Notes: generated from the letters alone by a model not told the origin. A stretch of 64,000 nt of DNA from Limnobaculum allomyrinae (GCF_016649425.1 NZ_JADRCR010000002.1:735131-799130); one strand, 5' to 3'; numbered from the stretch's first letter, positions 13,101-24,203 are shown. A program made the numbers and translations.

Positions 13101-16100
13101 AGCGATATCACCGTGGCGAGTGGTGCCACGCTGGATCTGAATGGCTTTGACCAGCAGGCGAATAACCTGAGTGGAACAGGCCATATCAGCCTGGGCAGCG
13201 CAACTTTGACCGCCAACAATACCGGCAATACCGCCTTTAGCGGTGATGTTAACGGTACCGGCAGTTTGATTAAAACTGGTACCGGGGTATTGACCCTGAG
13301 CGGATTAAATACCTATAGCGGCGGCAGTACTATTAGTGCCGGAACATTGAAAGCCACTCAGGGCGGTATATTGGGTAGTGGCATGGTCACCAATAATGGC
13401 ATCTTATTGCTCGACTTTTTAGCCAACAGTACGCTGGTTAATAGCCTGGCAGGCAGCGGAACCTTGATTAAAGTTGGTAGTGGTAATGCCACATTAAATG
13501 GTGCCGGTTCTTCTCAGGGGCTCGTTAATGTAGATGGTGGAACGCTAACGTTGGCACAAGGTGATACTTTCGTTGCCAGCAGCCTGAATACAGCAAGCGG
13601 AGCGACCACGGCAATAACTAATGATACCCGGGTTAATATTAGCGGCGGATTAATCCAAAGTAATGGTGCGACCCTTAATGTCGCGCTGGGAACAACACCA
13701 CCAACCATTACGGCAAATACCGCGGCGCTGGATGGTGCATTGAATATCAGTGGTTTTACCACCAATGCTCCGACTAACGCCAGTGAGTTGATAAATACAC
13801 AATTTACTATTATCCATACTACCGGTGGCATCACTGGTGATTTCAGCAGCGTTAGCCTGGGGGGCGCTACCAATAGTGCAGATTATCTGCAACTGACAAG
13901 TCATGTGGTCAATGGTTTGGATTATAACATTGGTTTTGGCCTGACCTGGGAGGCGGGTGATGCATCAGGTAATGGTACCTTTACGCTAACCAATGCTTCA
14001 GACAGCTTTAATGTGGATGTGGCACTGGCAGATCAAACCGGCACCTTTACCAGCGGTTGGGATGGTCACAGCCTGACTAAAGAAGGGCTGGGCACACTAC
14101 AACTCTCCTCAGTGAATACTTACACCGGCAGCACCCTGATTAATAACGGTACCTTACAAACGGGAATTGCCAATACTTTTGCCACCAGCAGTGATGTAAA
14201 TATTGGTGGTAGCGGAACTCTGGCATTAAATGGTTTTGCTCAACAAGCGAATAATCTGAGTGGAATCGGTCATATAAACCTGGGTAGCGCAGCACTGACC
14301 GCCAACAATACTGCCAATTCTACCTTTAGTGGCGATATCAGTGGTGCAGGCAGTGTGATTAAAATCGGTACCGGGGAACTGACACTGAGCGGATTGAGTA
14401 ACTATAGCGGCGGCAGCACCATTAATACCGGTATTTTGAAAGTAACCCAGGGCGGCACGTTGGGAACCGGAACTGTCAGCAACAATAGCGTATTACAACT
14501 GGATTTCGCCGGTGACAGCACGCTGACCAACGTATTAAGCGGTAGCGGCAATCTGCTGAAGTCTGGCGCAGGAAATGCCACATTAAATGGCATGGGTTCT
14601 TCTCAGGGAGCCATCAATATCAATGCGGGTACATTAACATTCGCTCAGGGGGATGTCTTTAATGCCAGCAGTCTGACGACCACCAGTGGTAGCACTTTAG
14701 CGCTGGCAACCGATGCTTCACTTAATTTGAGTGGAGCATTAACGCAACAAAGCAATGCGACATTAAGCGTGAGATTAGGTTCTGTTGAACCATTGATTAC
14801 GGCATCAACTGCCACGTTAAGCGGTACCTTAAAAGTAGAGGGTATTGATACCAGCGGTATTCCTGATAAAGCCTCTGAAATACCGAATGGCCTGTTTACC
14901 ATTATTCATACTACCGGTGGGATTAGCGGTGACTTTGACAGCGTTGATCTGAACGGCGCCAGCAGCTCCGCCGATTATTTAGTGGTTAATGCGGCGAAGA
15001 GTCTGAATAATAATGACTATAACGTGGGTTTTGGATTGACCTGGTTGGCAGGTGCAGATTTAGGGAATGGTACTTTTACGCTGGTTAATCAGGATGACAC
15101 CTTTAATGTTGATATTGCATTACTGAATAGCGTTGCATCAGCAACCGGCTGGGATGGCAAAAGCCTGACCAAAGAGGGGGCTGGTACACTGATTCTGTCT
15201 GCGGCAAATCTCTATACCGGTAATACGCAGGTGAATAATGGCCAACTGCGTACTGATATTGCCAATGCTTTTGCTAATAGCTCCAGTGTAGTAATTGGCA
15301 ATAACGGCACGCTCAATCTGAATAGTTTTGATCAGCAACTTAATAATCTGACAGGTAGCGGCAAGGTTATCTTGGGGAATGCAGTTCTGACGGCTAACAA
15401 TAATGCTGCCAGTACTTTTGATGGCGTGATAAACGGTTACGGTAGCGTAACTAAAACCGGTAGTGAAGCGCTGACCTTAAGCGGAATGAATTTCTACTCG
15501 GGTGGAACAACCATTACTCAGGGGCGATTGATTGGCACTCAGGGCAATGCATTGGGGGTTAATGAAATAGCCAACAATGCTGAACTGGAACTGGCATTTG
15601 CCCAAAACAGTATCCTGAATAATCAACTAACAGGAAGCGGTAGCTTAATTAAAAGCGGCGGTGGCATTGCCATACTGACCCATAATAATTCCAGTCAGGG
15701 TAACGTTTCTGTTAATCAGGGGGTATTGCACCTGACTCAGGAAGGGGTATTTAACGCAGCTAATTATAATTCAGCAGCGGGCGCCACGACTTCACTGGCA
15801 ACCAACGCCACGTTGGCCGTCAGTAATCAGTTCAATATTGACGGAGTACTGGATGTGGTTGCACGCGGTAATCCACCGCTAATTACAGCAGGTACTGCTA
15901 ATATCGGCAGTGCAGCTGTAATTAATGTGGCGGGTTACAGCGCGCCGGAAACCGCCACTGCCAGTCAGTTGGCCAATAGCCTGTTTACTATTATTCAAAC
16001 ATCGGCACCGGGAAACCTGACGGGGCACTTTGCCAGCGGAACTGCAGGCGGAGCCGTGAGCCCGGTTGATTATCTGTCGATAACATCAATTAATGATGGC

Positions 16101-17310
16101 TATAAGTTTGATGTTGGTCTGGCATTAAGCTGGTATGCCGCTCATACCGGATTGCCGGCCAAAGCCACCGGTAACTTTACCCTCACAGCTCAAAATGAAT
16201 ACTTTGATTTAGATGCTTTACTGATGGATGAAGTGGCCAATGCTGCCAGTGGATGGGATGGAAAATCGCTGACTAAAGCAGGTGCGGGAACGTTGGAGCT
16301 GTCAAAAGCCAACCTCTATACCGGTGCAACGTTGATTAATGGTGGCACCTTGTTGGCAGGACATACCGACATTATTGCTCAGAGTTCACAGTTAAATGTT
16401 GGTGAGGGTGCCACCTTTGATTTGAATAGCTTTGACCAACACGTAAATAATCTGACCGGCTCAGGTAATGTGGTATTGGGAAATGCACAGTTAATGGCCA
16501 ATAACAGCCTTGATAGTACATTTAGTGGTGTCATTGATGGCTTTGGTAGCCTGAGTAAAACCGGCAACGGTGCTCTGATACTTACCAATGACAATACCTT
16601 TACCGGCAGCACGACGATTAATGAAGGTACCTTACAACTTGGCAATGGTGGCACAACTGGCCGGGTGACCGGAGCCATAATTAATAACGCTCAACTGACC
16701 TTTAACCACAGCGATGATTATGCCTACGGTGGAGTTATTAGCGGTAGCGGAATATTGACACAACAAGGGACAGGGCAACTGAGCTTTAATCAAAATCAGA
16801 CTTATAGCGGTGTCACCAATGTCAATGCCGGTCGTCTGGTTCTGATGAATGATGCTTTGCTGGCCAATACCCCATCCGTTTCTGTAGCAGAGGGCGCCAT
16901 ACTGGGTGGCTATGGCGGCGTTGGTGGTGATGTGACTAACCATGGTCTGTTAGCGGTAGCAGATGCATTACCGGGCATGAGTGATAGCCCGGCCGGTGTA
17001 TTTACCGTTGGTGGTCAGTTGGTTAACAGTGGTGAATTACGCATGGCCAGTCCATTACCCGCCAGCCAACTGGTCGTGAAAGGCAACTATGTGGGTAATA
17101 ACGGTTTGCTGACTCTCAGCACGGTCTTGGGTGATGATAACTCTGCCACCGATAAGCTGATAGTTCAGGGGGATACCTCTGGCTCTACCCGAGTGGTAGT
17201 GAATAACTCTGGTGGCAATGGAGCTTCTACGGTGAATGGCATCGAGATCATTCGCGTTGGCGGGCAATCAAACGGCCAGTTTACACTGGCGAATCGGGTG
17301 GTGGCTGGTG
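4200..17310 (+). repeat. Tandem 1.09-kb modules (about 363 aa) in the autotransporter passenger
   Basis: The motif NVDVVLADQ, followed by [12 protein letters not shown] and [15 protein letters not shown], recurs with its first Val codon at 4200, 5289, 6384, 7476, 8568, 9657, 10746, 11835, 12924, 14013, 15108 and, degenerate, 16209. Spacing is 1089-1101 bp, always a multiple of three. Each module has two parts: a YTG-type beta-helix half, and a half ending in [19 protein letters not shown], VDYLTLxG and YNVGFGLTW. The modules around 10,680-13,170 are nearly identical at the DNA level, while the outer ones have diverged. This indicates recent unequal crossing-over or gene conversion in the centre of the array. 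Confidence 0.93.
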
Positions 17311-17439
17311 CCTATGAATACAGCCTGAATCAGGGGCTGCCGACTCAGGCTGATGGTAACTGGTATCTGCGCTCGGTCAGTGATGAAGGGGATGATACAC
17401 CACAGTGGAGACCGGAGAGCGGTGCCTATTTGGGCAATC

Positions 17440-18347
17440 AGTCAATGGCGGCACTGATGCAGATTCATACGCTGTTTGACCGTCAGGGTGCTCAATATAC
17501 CCAGAACAATGGTAGCTCATGGGGTCGGATTATCGGCGGGCATACGGAAAGCAACGCGGCTGGTGGTCATGTAGGTATGGAGGGTGACTATACGCTGGTG
17601 CAGTTTGGTAGCGATATGGCAACTTACCAGCAGGATACTCAGCGGCTGCAAGTTGGGCTAATGGGCAGTTGGGGAAATGGGGATACTGATGCCACTGGTA
17701 ACAGCGATTTAAATGGCGTGCATCATTCTGCTACTGGTTCGTTGAATGGCTTCAACCTCGGTGCTTATGCCACCTGGTTTGCTGACGCACAACAGAAGAG
17801 CGGAGCCTACGTTGACAGCTGGACACAGTACGGCTGGTACGATAACGATGTTCAGGGCGAAGGTCAGGGTTCTGACAGTTATGATTCCCGCTTGTGGAGC
17901 TCATCGCTGGAAGTTGGTTATAGCCTGATGCTGAACCCATAAAATGAGAAACATTTATTACGCCTGACGCCACAGGCTCAGGTTATCTATAGTCGATATA
18001 CCGCCGATACTTTCACTGACTCCAGTAATACTCGGGTAAGCGGCCAGAATAATGAGACTTACAGCACTCGTCTGGGTGTCCGTCTGTCAGACGATATTCT
18101 GGATGATGCCTATGCGGTTCAGCCATACGCCGAGCTTAACTGGTGGCATCATAACCAGAACTCATCGGTAACTCTCGACACGATGCATATTGAAGAGAAC
18201 GTACCTAAAGATCGCGGTGAGTTGAAACTGGGTATTCAGGGTAACTTTAGTCAAAACTGGCAGGGTTGGATAAACGTTAGCGGCACTGACGATTTTGACC
18301 ATTATCAGAAGCTGGAAGGCGCGGTTGGCGTGCGTTATGTCTGGTAA
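17440..18347 (+). other. Autotransporter beta-barrel translocator domain
   Basis: The frame from about AALMQIHTLFDRQGAQY to the stop at 18345-18347 has the plan of an autotransporter barrel: WGRIIGGH near its start, alternating hydrophobic strands, HSATGSLNGFNLGAYATWF, SWTQYGWYDNDVQG, then QPYAELNWWHH and KLGIQGNFS, ending VRYVW. The TAA at 17940-17942 falls between strands. Sequence on both sides of it is good barrel sequence in the same frame, so a single substitution of an AAA, GAA or CAA codon explains it. A truncated barrel would not insert. Confidence 0.85.
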
Positions 18348-18370
18348 ATAGCGATAATATTCACCACCAA

Positions 18371-18410
18371 TTAAACAGGCCATATTGCTGAGATGCATTA
18401 TGGCCTGTTT
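18371..18410. terminator. Bidirectional hairpin terminator between convergent genes
   Basis: Perfect 12-bp arms (taaacaggccat at 18371-18382 and atggcctgttta at 18399-18410) lie between the autotransporter stop and the 3' end of the minus-strand T6SS operon. T-rich sequence follows on the plus strand. The position suits a shared terminator for both. Confidence 0.7.
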
Positions 18411-18455
18411 ATTTCTGATTATTTAGTTCAGTTTGAATAATTAAATTGGCTTAAA

Positions 18456-19229
18456 TCAGCGCCGTATCTTCTCAAAATGAGTCGCAAAGTTTTTTGCCGC
18501 CTCAATATAAGACTCTTCTTTAATTTTGATGATCTGATTCAGCTTGGTTTGATCCGACTGAAAAGGAACGCTCATAAATTCACTTTCCGTATTGGGTGGG
18601 GTGTACATCACCCACATGCCGTTTTTCACATCAACGCTGGCAAAGCGAATACTGTAGCGTAGTAGTTTGGTCTCTTTAGGGATCTCTCCACTGTGGTAAG
18701 GCAGCCAGACTACCTGAATGTTATCTTTATCCGGCATACCCAGTTCAAGGGTTCCCCAGTAGACAATGATCTTGTCCTGTCTGGCTTTTGCGGACGCCAG
18801 ACGTAGGGAGCGGATATAGTTAGGCTGTGGTGCCTCTTCCTGCTCCTCATTTTTTCTGGCAACCGGAGAACGTTGTTTGGATGGTGACAATCCTGAATAG
18901 ACGGAAACGCTGAAGTAATTCATCATTTCCTGCTGCATTACTGCATCCGGCACAGTGGCACCTGATTGTACTAACACAATTTGTGCCCGACTGGGGATCA
19001 GAAAGCTACTCTTGCTGGCTTCTCTTACCGCCTGCTGGATGTCGTGTTCAGTAATCTCGACAAAAGGGTCGATATCTAATACTTCCTGTTCTGTTAGCCC
19101 ATTTTTTGCGGTTAAACCGGCGGCTCTGGATTTAAAATCCGGATTGGATGAGCAGCCGGAAAGGGCTACAGATAGCAGCAGTAACAGAGGCAGGAAGCGT
19201 CCTGAACCAAAATATTTATTTGACCGCAT
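18456..19229 (-). CDS. T6SS-operon lipoprotein, YafT-like
   Basis: A 257-residue lipoprotein. The N-terminus has basic residues, a Leu-rich core (LPLLLLLSVALSG) and a lipobox with Cys at about residue 26, so it should be lipidated and envelope-anchored. The rest is soluble, with a charged low-complexity stretch (KNEEQEEAPQ) near the middle and IVYWGTLELG/WVMYTPP strands later. It is the last gene of the minus-strand T6SS operon, about 40 bp after the VasL-like gene. It is not TssJ, which is present separately upstream in the operon. It resembles the E. coli lipoprotein YafT in overall form; that link is from memory and tentative. The function is unknown. Operon position suggests an accessory envelope role for the secretion machine. 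Confidence 0.6.
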   Translation of the reverse strand: MRSNKYFGSGRFLPLLLLLSVALSGCSSNPDFKSRAAGLTAKNGLTEQEVLDIDPFVEITEHDIQQAVREASKSSFLIPSRAQIVLVQSGATVPDAVMQQEMMNYFSVSVYSGLSPSKQRSPVARKNEEQEEAPQPNYIRSLRLASAKARQDKIIVYWGTLELGMPDKDNIQVVWLPYHSGEIPKETKLLRYSIRFASVDVKNGMWVMYTPPNTESEFMSVPFQSDQTKLNQIIKIKEESYIEAAKNFATHFEKIRR

Positions 19230-19268
19230 GGTGTTGTCCTTTTATGCGTAAAACTGCAATCGGGCTGA

Positions 19269-20615
19269 TTAACGTTTTTCTTTGAGTAATTGGTGGTACT
19301 GACTTAATAAACTGTTTAACCGCTGTTCCAACAGCTGGTTCTTTTCTGGTATCGGCTGTTCAGCTTCAACCAACTGCCTTAGCACTTCTTCAACCGGTTC
19401 TTGCTCACTCAACTGACGCTGAATGGCAGTAAGGGAATTCCTTAACTGCGCGTAAGCCGGAGGATTTCGTTGCGATTCTGCCTGATTTAGCTGACGGAGC
19501 AGGGCTGCAATTTTTTTTTGCACCTGAATGTAATTATCATTTAGCGAGTTTTGATTGCGCTGGGTGCTGAGAAATTGTTCCCATTGCTGTTTGACCGAGG
19601 CAGCCTTTTTGGAGTCTGGCCATAGCTGAACTATCAATGCACTCAGGTTGTCACCGTAATATCGGCTGGCCAGTGGTGACTGACCGGTAAGGGAGGTCAG
19701 TTGTTGCTGATAAGCGGTTAAATCGGGCTGTGGGCGATAAAATGGCTCTGTTTGTAACCGATTGGCATATTGAATGATTTCCTGCTGGGGTAACGGTGAG
19801 AACAGATGTGTTTCCATCAGACGTGGCGGTTGTTGATTACCATACATAAAGCCGATAAACGCCGCACTGGCAAGTAATACGCCAGCAATAAAACCATGCC
19901 ATGCTTTGACTCTGGGGGCGGGTGGCGCTGGTGAGAACGGCAAATTAACGGATACCGGTGGTTGAGGAGCCTGATGAATATGAACCGGTGCCTGAGTCTG
20001 TTCAGGTTTTTCTACGACTTCAGGCACTGACTTAGTTTCTGGTTCCGGTGTGATTTCGGGAGGTAATATCGCCTGTTGTCGATCCTGTCTGAGTTGCTCC
20101 ACTGCCCGCTTTTCCAGCGTTTCACGGGTGTTAATGACAAACTTGTACAGCTCAATAACTTTGGACTCTTTTTTTAACTTCCGTGACTGCAATACCTCGG
20201 TAATTCGTTTTAGCGGTTGCTCTAACTGGAGTAACAGGGGAATATCCGCCGCTTTAAATTTGTAGTTACGGATATCTTGTCCAATACGGTTATTCAGCCA
20301 GTCCAGCATCTCTATGCGAGCGGTTTCGCTTTCAGGCCAGAGCGTATCCCAATAGCGTTCAATCAATTCAGCAATTAGGGTGCAACCGTCGCTAAAGCCG
20401 GTCAGACCGGCGATCCGGGTCTCAGCCAAGGTGGCATAACAGGCGGTTTGCAGGTCGATACCATTTTTGCTGAACAATTCTGACGACAGGGTTTTAATCA
20501 GCTCAAAATCAACCTCAGAGGCTGCCGGGTTGCTGAGCTTATTTACTTCATTGCGTATTTCTGTAAATTCCAGGTAATTACGCGGGTCGCCCCCGGCATG
20601 GAAATCCCTGTGCAT
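19269..20615 (-). CDS. VasL-like TssA-family protein (ImpA N-terminal domain)
   Basis: A TssA-related protein of about 448 residues. The ATG at 20615 is preferred because a strong GGAGG lies about 7 nt before it; an upstream in-frame ATG at 20663 has no such support. The N-terminal 150 residues carry an ImpA_N-type domain (AETRIAGLTGFSDG, YWDTLWPES, LDWLNNRI). A Pro-rich linker (VHIHQAPQPPVSVNLPFS) follows, then one transmembrane helix (FIAGVLLASAAFIGFMYG, about residues 243-260). The C-terminal half is rich in Gln, Leu and Glu and probably coiled-coil. A membrane-anchored TssA relative of this layout matches VasL of other T6SS clusters. TssA proteins cap or nucleate the sheath and tail; the specific job of the VasL subgroup is less certain. 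It starts about 50 bp after tssM. Confidence 0.75.
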   Translation of the reverse strand: MHRDFHAGGDPRNYLEFTEIRNEVNKLSNPAASEVDFELIKTLSSELFSKNGIDLQTACYATLAETRIAGLTGFSDGCTLIAELIERYWDTLWPESETARIEMLDWLNNRIGQDIRNYKFKAADIPLLLQLEQPLKRITEVLQSRKLKKESKVIELYKFVINTRETLEKRAVEQLRQDRQQAILPPEITPEPETKSVPEVVEKPEQTQAPVHIHQAPQPPVSVNLPFSPAPPAPRVKAWHGFIAGVLLASAAFIGFMYGNQQPPRLMETHLFSPLPQQEIIQYANRLQTEPFYRPQPDLTAYQQQLTSLTGQSPLASRYYGDNLSALIVQLWPDSKKAASVKQQWEQFLSTQRNQNSLNDNYIQVQKKIAALLRQLNQAESQRNPPAYAQLRNSLTAIQRQLSEQEPVEEVLRQLVEAEQPIPEKNQLLEQRLNSLLSQYHQLLKEKR

Positions 20616-20663
20616 AAACGAACCTCCCAAAAGGGCCGGACGCGGAGTCCGGCCATACTGCAC

Positions 20664-23600
20664 TTAATACAAGGTGTCTGGTAAGTTGAACTGGCTAAAT
20701 AGTCCACCGGCAAACGGATTATCAGATTCATCAATAAACACACGATAGATGATGTAACCGTTATCGATGTCGTAACGCACATCAAACGAGTTATTGCTGA
20801 CGTTGGTTAACTTGCCGGAGTTAATCATACGCAGCAGCCCCCAGGCACTGGTGTAGCTCAGGGTCTTATTGCTGCGTTCACCACCCACCAGAGTCAGTTT
20901 ACTTTCTACGTTATCCCGCATGGAGTTCGGCCAAATCAGACGTACCGGAATGCTGCTGGAGTGGCGGTATTCCACTAACTGCCCGTCCAGATTCAGAATG
21001 CCGCGACGGCGATTGCCCGACATGTTGATCGGTTGAATAGAGAACTGAATACCTAATCCATTCTGTTTCTTAAAGAAGGTGCGGCGGATCTTCTCAGCGA
21101 TTTCTAACTGGCGCAGAATATTTGGATGAATCAGCGATTTATCTGACTCATTCATGCTCCATTCATTATCAATAAACACTTTCAGGTTTTGCTGATAGAA
21201 GGAGTCCAGTGTTCCGCCGTAGCCAAAGAAGCGTTCAAATTCGCTTAATGGTACATCCAGTTTGGCATTTGGCGAGAATGGATAGCGTTGAGCCAGTCCC
21301 TGACGGTATGGGGTGACCACTTTGTCATTCCATTCCACTTCAAGAGAACGAATCGCTTCAATCATGATCACGTTCCACACTTCGGTTGCCAGTTCATTAA
21401 CCCAGCGGCCAAGGGGTTCCGGCAGAGATTTAGATAACTGTTGCGCTTCGAAAATCGGGTCGCTGTTGTTATTACTTAACCGTAACTGAACCGCCTGCAG
21501 GGCTGATTTTCCCGGTGAGGGTGAGTTCTGAATTGCCATCAGATAACGGTGCAAATCGGTTAACTTCAGGCTAACGTTGCCTAAGGCGCTAATTTGATCT
21601 TTATCTTCAATGGTAACGCTGTTTTCTTTGGTGAATTGGTGGCTGAGATAGTTAAGTAATTTATAATCTCGCCCTTGTCCGGTAGCGGTGGTATTTAACA
21701 GCTTTGAGCCATCACCCAACACGGAATCTTTAGGATTAGTATTCTCCCGCAGTAAATCCATAATGCGTTTGAACACATATTCACCGCTGGTGATCTGTTC
21801 CAGTCCGGCAATCGCGTCCGGAATATCGGCAAATTTGCGGATATGAATATTGTTATAGGCATTGTGCCAGGTGGTGATGTAATCGTTCAGATACAGTGAC
21901 GTGATCTGCTTTTGTATCTCTTCCCGATCGGCTTTGCTGTAGTTTACATCCTGAGTGATATCCAATACCCAGCTGTCCAGCGAGGTATAGTTAATTAATG
22001 ACTCATCCTGAAGTACGAAGAAGTTGGTCAGTCCCGAGCGCGTTAGCAGCTGTGGAACTTTAAGCAGGGCTTCATTATCCGCAACAAAGATGGAGTCAAA
22101 GCTGGCACCCACCTGATTCCGGATGTTTAAATCATTTGGCAGTGCGGTTTTGGCTTGTCCATGTAACCCCTGATACACCCGGCGATAGATAGACAGACGA
22201 CGTAAATCTACCTGTGCATCTTTGATGCTTTGCTCATAGGGCAGATAACTCTCAATAGCCAGCCGATTCTTATTCATGCGCTCGGCTTTCCAGTCGATAT
22301 GGTCGAGCGCATATGAAAGATGCTGTTCCAGCTGAATCTGAATATCGTTTTGGCCTTTAAAGGCCGTGCTCCAGCGGTCGATCATGTAGTTCATAACGGC
22401 GGTTTTATCCCGGCCGGTTTCATCTTCAATCATGCGCATAATACGCAAAATACGCAGTTTATTGTCGCTGCCTTCTTTCTCTTTCAGTAGCTGTTGCTCA
22501 AGACCATTCATAATGGCAGGCAGGAAACGCTGCATAAGCAAATTCAGGTAGGTAGATTCCACATAAGGGCCGATCTTATTGCCCTGATATAGCCCCATAT
22601 CCGATAACACACTGCGTTTGTTGTAGTCACCATAAGCGAACGTCGCCTGACTAACCGGATTAAGTAAGGGGAGCTGCAAGGCGCCCAGATAATCTTTTTG
22701 GTCAGGCAGTTCGATTTCAACATACTGTTTGGCATTGGCGAGAACTTCATCTCCCGCTTTATGGTTGTAAGAGTAGAAGTACTGCCAGCCGGCCAGGAAA
22801 ATCACCACAATGCCTGCGGCACTGGCACTCCAGCGATACAAGCGTTTACGGGTATCGCTGCGATATTGCTCATTTTTACCCGCCAGTTGAGTCTCTTCAA
22901 ACAGCAGGTTGTTTAGCAGCTCGTGGGTAAAATAGGGGTGAGAAAGCTGACTTTGCCAACTTGGATAGATCTGCTCCGGCAGGTTGTATTGAGAGGCTGC
23001 CGATTTAACAAACAGATCCTCCATTTGGCCTTTTTGCTGTGAAGAGGTGAGGTAAAGCCCTCGCAGCAGGAATTGATTATGTTCGGAAGAGAACAGACCG
23101 TGATCGATCAGTTCCTGAACATAATCTTTGATGCCATTAATCTGACGGATAAAGGTAAACAACTGACTACGCTGACTTACGTCAACGTTATTCAGCATCA
23201 TGCCGGGCATGGCGCTGTTGAGCTGGTGAAGCCACTGTTGCCAGAAGTTATTTAACGTTTTTTTCCAGTCGGACTCATCGGTTGGGAAGGTAATACCTAA
23301 GATTTCTTCCCGTTGTTTTTTATCCAATGCCTGATACATAGCGCCAAAGCCATACAGCAGGTCAAACTTGGTTAAGACAATATACACCGGCAGGCTGGTG
23401 TGCAGCGTACTGGAAACTTCATTTAAACGCGCCTTTAACGCCGCAATGTAATTTTCTCGTTCTATTTTATTAAAGGTACAGAACTGGTAAAGGTCAACCG
23501 TCAGAATAATGCCGCTGAGTGGCTGCACCGGTCTGACTTCAACTAACCATGACAGTACATTCTTCCATAATTTTTCATACAGAGTCGGCAGGGCATGGTC

Positions 23601-24203
23601 AGTGGGTTGCTCCAGCAATACGCCATCTGCTTCAACGATCACCGCCTGATTGTTTAACCAACAATGTACCAGCTGTTCATTTTCTGGTGCATACAGTTCA
23701 TTGAGTTTACAACCCTCTTTCAGGAAGGTGGTTTTCCCTGAGCCTCGATTACCCACCACCAGATACCAGGGTAACTTATATTCCGCGTTCTTTACTGCCA
23801 GTTGCTTTTGTAAGTTAACCATCCAGCGGTTGAGATAGCGTTGTTGAACGCTCACTTCCATTTCAACCGGATCTTTCACTTCGCGTTTGGTCTGCTTTTG
23901 CTGCATACGCAGCCGACGGTTAGATAGCTCCAGATGTAGCATTGCCCAAATCATGGCGCTTAGAATAGTGATTAAGGTAATCAGCCAGCGGCGAACGGAT
24001 GGGGAAAACGGCTTAGCCCCCAGAATTTCAAAATCATCACCGTAAGTCCACATCCAGAACATTGCCAGCAGCCATATTGCTACCACAATAAAAATGCGTT
24101 TGCTTTTAATGGCAGAGCCACCGGGTAACTTCGCAATTTTTGATGCGCCGGGAAGCTTGGGAAGTTTTGGCAGCCGGGGCCTAAATATTGATGGCAACTT
24201 CAT
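20664..24203 (-). CDS. tssM: TssM (IcmF) inner-membrane component of the T6SS envelope complex
   Basis: An 1,179-residue TssM/IcmF. Two N-terminal transmembrane helices (IFIVVAIWLLAMFW, about 37-55, and WLITLITILSAMIWAML, about 73-89) are followed by a cytoplasmic GTPase-like domain with Walker A GNRGSGKT at 151-158. A third helix (AAGIVVIFLAGWQYFY) lies near residue 460. The long [11 protein letters not shown] part contains IcmF-related and DUF1215-type regions and should contact TssJ. TssM with TssL and TssJ forms the transenvelope channel base. The length is normal and the Walker motif is intact. The start overlaps the end of tssA by 4 bp (ATGA), indicating translational coupling. A Lys/Pro-rich LPKLPKLPG leader precedes the first helix. 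Confidence 0.95.
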   Translation of the reverse strand: MKLPSIFRPRLPKLPKLPGASKIAKLPGGSAIKSKRIFIVVAIWLLAMFWMWTYGDDFEILGAKPFSPSVRRWLITLITILSAMIWAMLHLELSNRRLRMQQKQTKREVKDPVEMEVSVQQRYLNRWMVNLQKQLAVKNAEYKLPWYLVVGNRGSGKTTFLKEGCKLNELYAPENEQLVHCWLNNQAVIVEADGVLLEQPTDHALPTLYEKLWKNVLSWLVEVRPVQPLSGIILTVDLYQFCTFNKIERENYIAALKARLNEVSSTLHTSLPVYIVLTKFDLLYGFGAMYQALDKKQREEILGITFPTDESDWKKTLNNFWQQWLHQLNSAMPGMMLNNVDVSQRSQLFTFIRQINGIKDYVQELIDHGLFSSEHNQFLLRGLYLTSSQQKGQMEDLFVKSAASQYNLPEQIYPSWQSQLSHPYFTHELLNNLLFEETQLAGKNEQYRSDTRKRLYRWSASAAGIVVIFLAGWQYFYSYNHKAGDEVLANAKQYVEIELPDQKDYLGALQLPLLNPVSQATFAYGDYNKRSVLSDMGLYQGNKIGPYVESTYLNLLMQRFLPAIMNGLEQQLLKEKEGSDNKLRILRIMRMIEDETGRDKTAVMNYMIDRWSTAFKGQNDIQIQLEQHLSYALDHIDWKAERMNKNRLAIESYLPYEQSIKDAQVDLRRLSIYRRVYQGLHGQAKTALPNDLNIRNQVGASFDSIFVADNEALLKVPQLLTRSGLTNFFVLQDESLINYTSLDSWVLDITQDVNYSKADREEIQKQITSLYLNDYITTWHNAYNNIHIRKFADIPDAIAGLEQITSGEYVFKRIMDLLRENTNPKDSVLGDGSKLLNTTATGQGRDYKLLNYLSHQFTKENSVTIEDKDQISALGNVSLKLTDLHRYLMAIQNSPSPGKSALQAVQLRLSNNNSDPIFEAQQLSKSLPEPLGRWVNELATEVWNVIMIEAIRSLEVEWNDKVVTPYRQGLAQRYPFSPNAKLDVPLSEFERFFGYGGTLDSFYQQNLKVFIDNEWSMNESDKSLIHPNILRQLEIAEKIRRTFFKKQNGLGIQFSIQPINMSGNRRRGILNLDGQLVEYRHSSSIPVRLIWPNSMRDNVESKLTLVGGERSNKTLSYTSAWGLLRMINSGKLTNVSNNSFDVRYDIDNGYIIYRVFIDESDNPFAGGLFSQFNLPDTLY

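Larger units (their letters stand above)
261..18347 (+). pseudogene. Giant beta-helical autotransporter (type Va) interrupted by two in-frame stops
   Basis: This is one continuous reading frame of about 6,000 codons with the plan of a classical autotransporter. A very long Gly/Asn/Thr/Ser-rich passenger contains many GTLxxG, NTYTGxT and GxGSLxKxGxGxLTLSG motifs of passenger beta-helix repeats. A pertactin-like linker and a C-terminal beta-barrel follow from about 17,440, ending in VGVRYVW, the expected aromatic C-terminus for BAM-dependent assembly. Two in-frame stops break it. TGA at 6318-6320 sits where sibling repeats have Trp (FGLTW). TAA at 17940-17942 lies inside the barrel (LNP-stop-NEKHLLRLTPQ). 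No frameshift is needed to read through either. No signal peptide is visible because the 5' end is replaced by malT. Without it and with the stops the product cannot be exported as read. The role would have been surface adhesion or aggregation, inferred from family only. Confidence 0.88.

Noticed and set aside
1290..17280. Many long open frames on the minus strand opposite the autotransporter
   Set aside because: They recur in step with the plus-strand modules, are Pro/Val/Leu-rich shadows of Gly/Asn/Thr codons, and lack ribosome sites or family features.
4200..17310. Regular repeats considered as a CRISPR-like array
   Set aside because: The repeats are about 1.09 kb, multiples of three and protein-coding; there are no short repeats with unique spacers.
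18955..19251. Plus-strand open frame over the lipoprotein gene
   Set aside because: The minus-strand lipoprotein has a convincing lipobox and operon context; the opposite frame has neither a start signal nor recognisable features.
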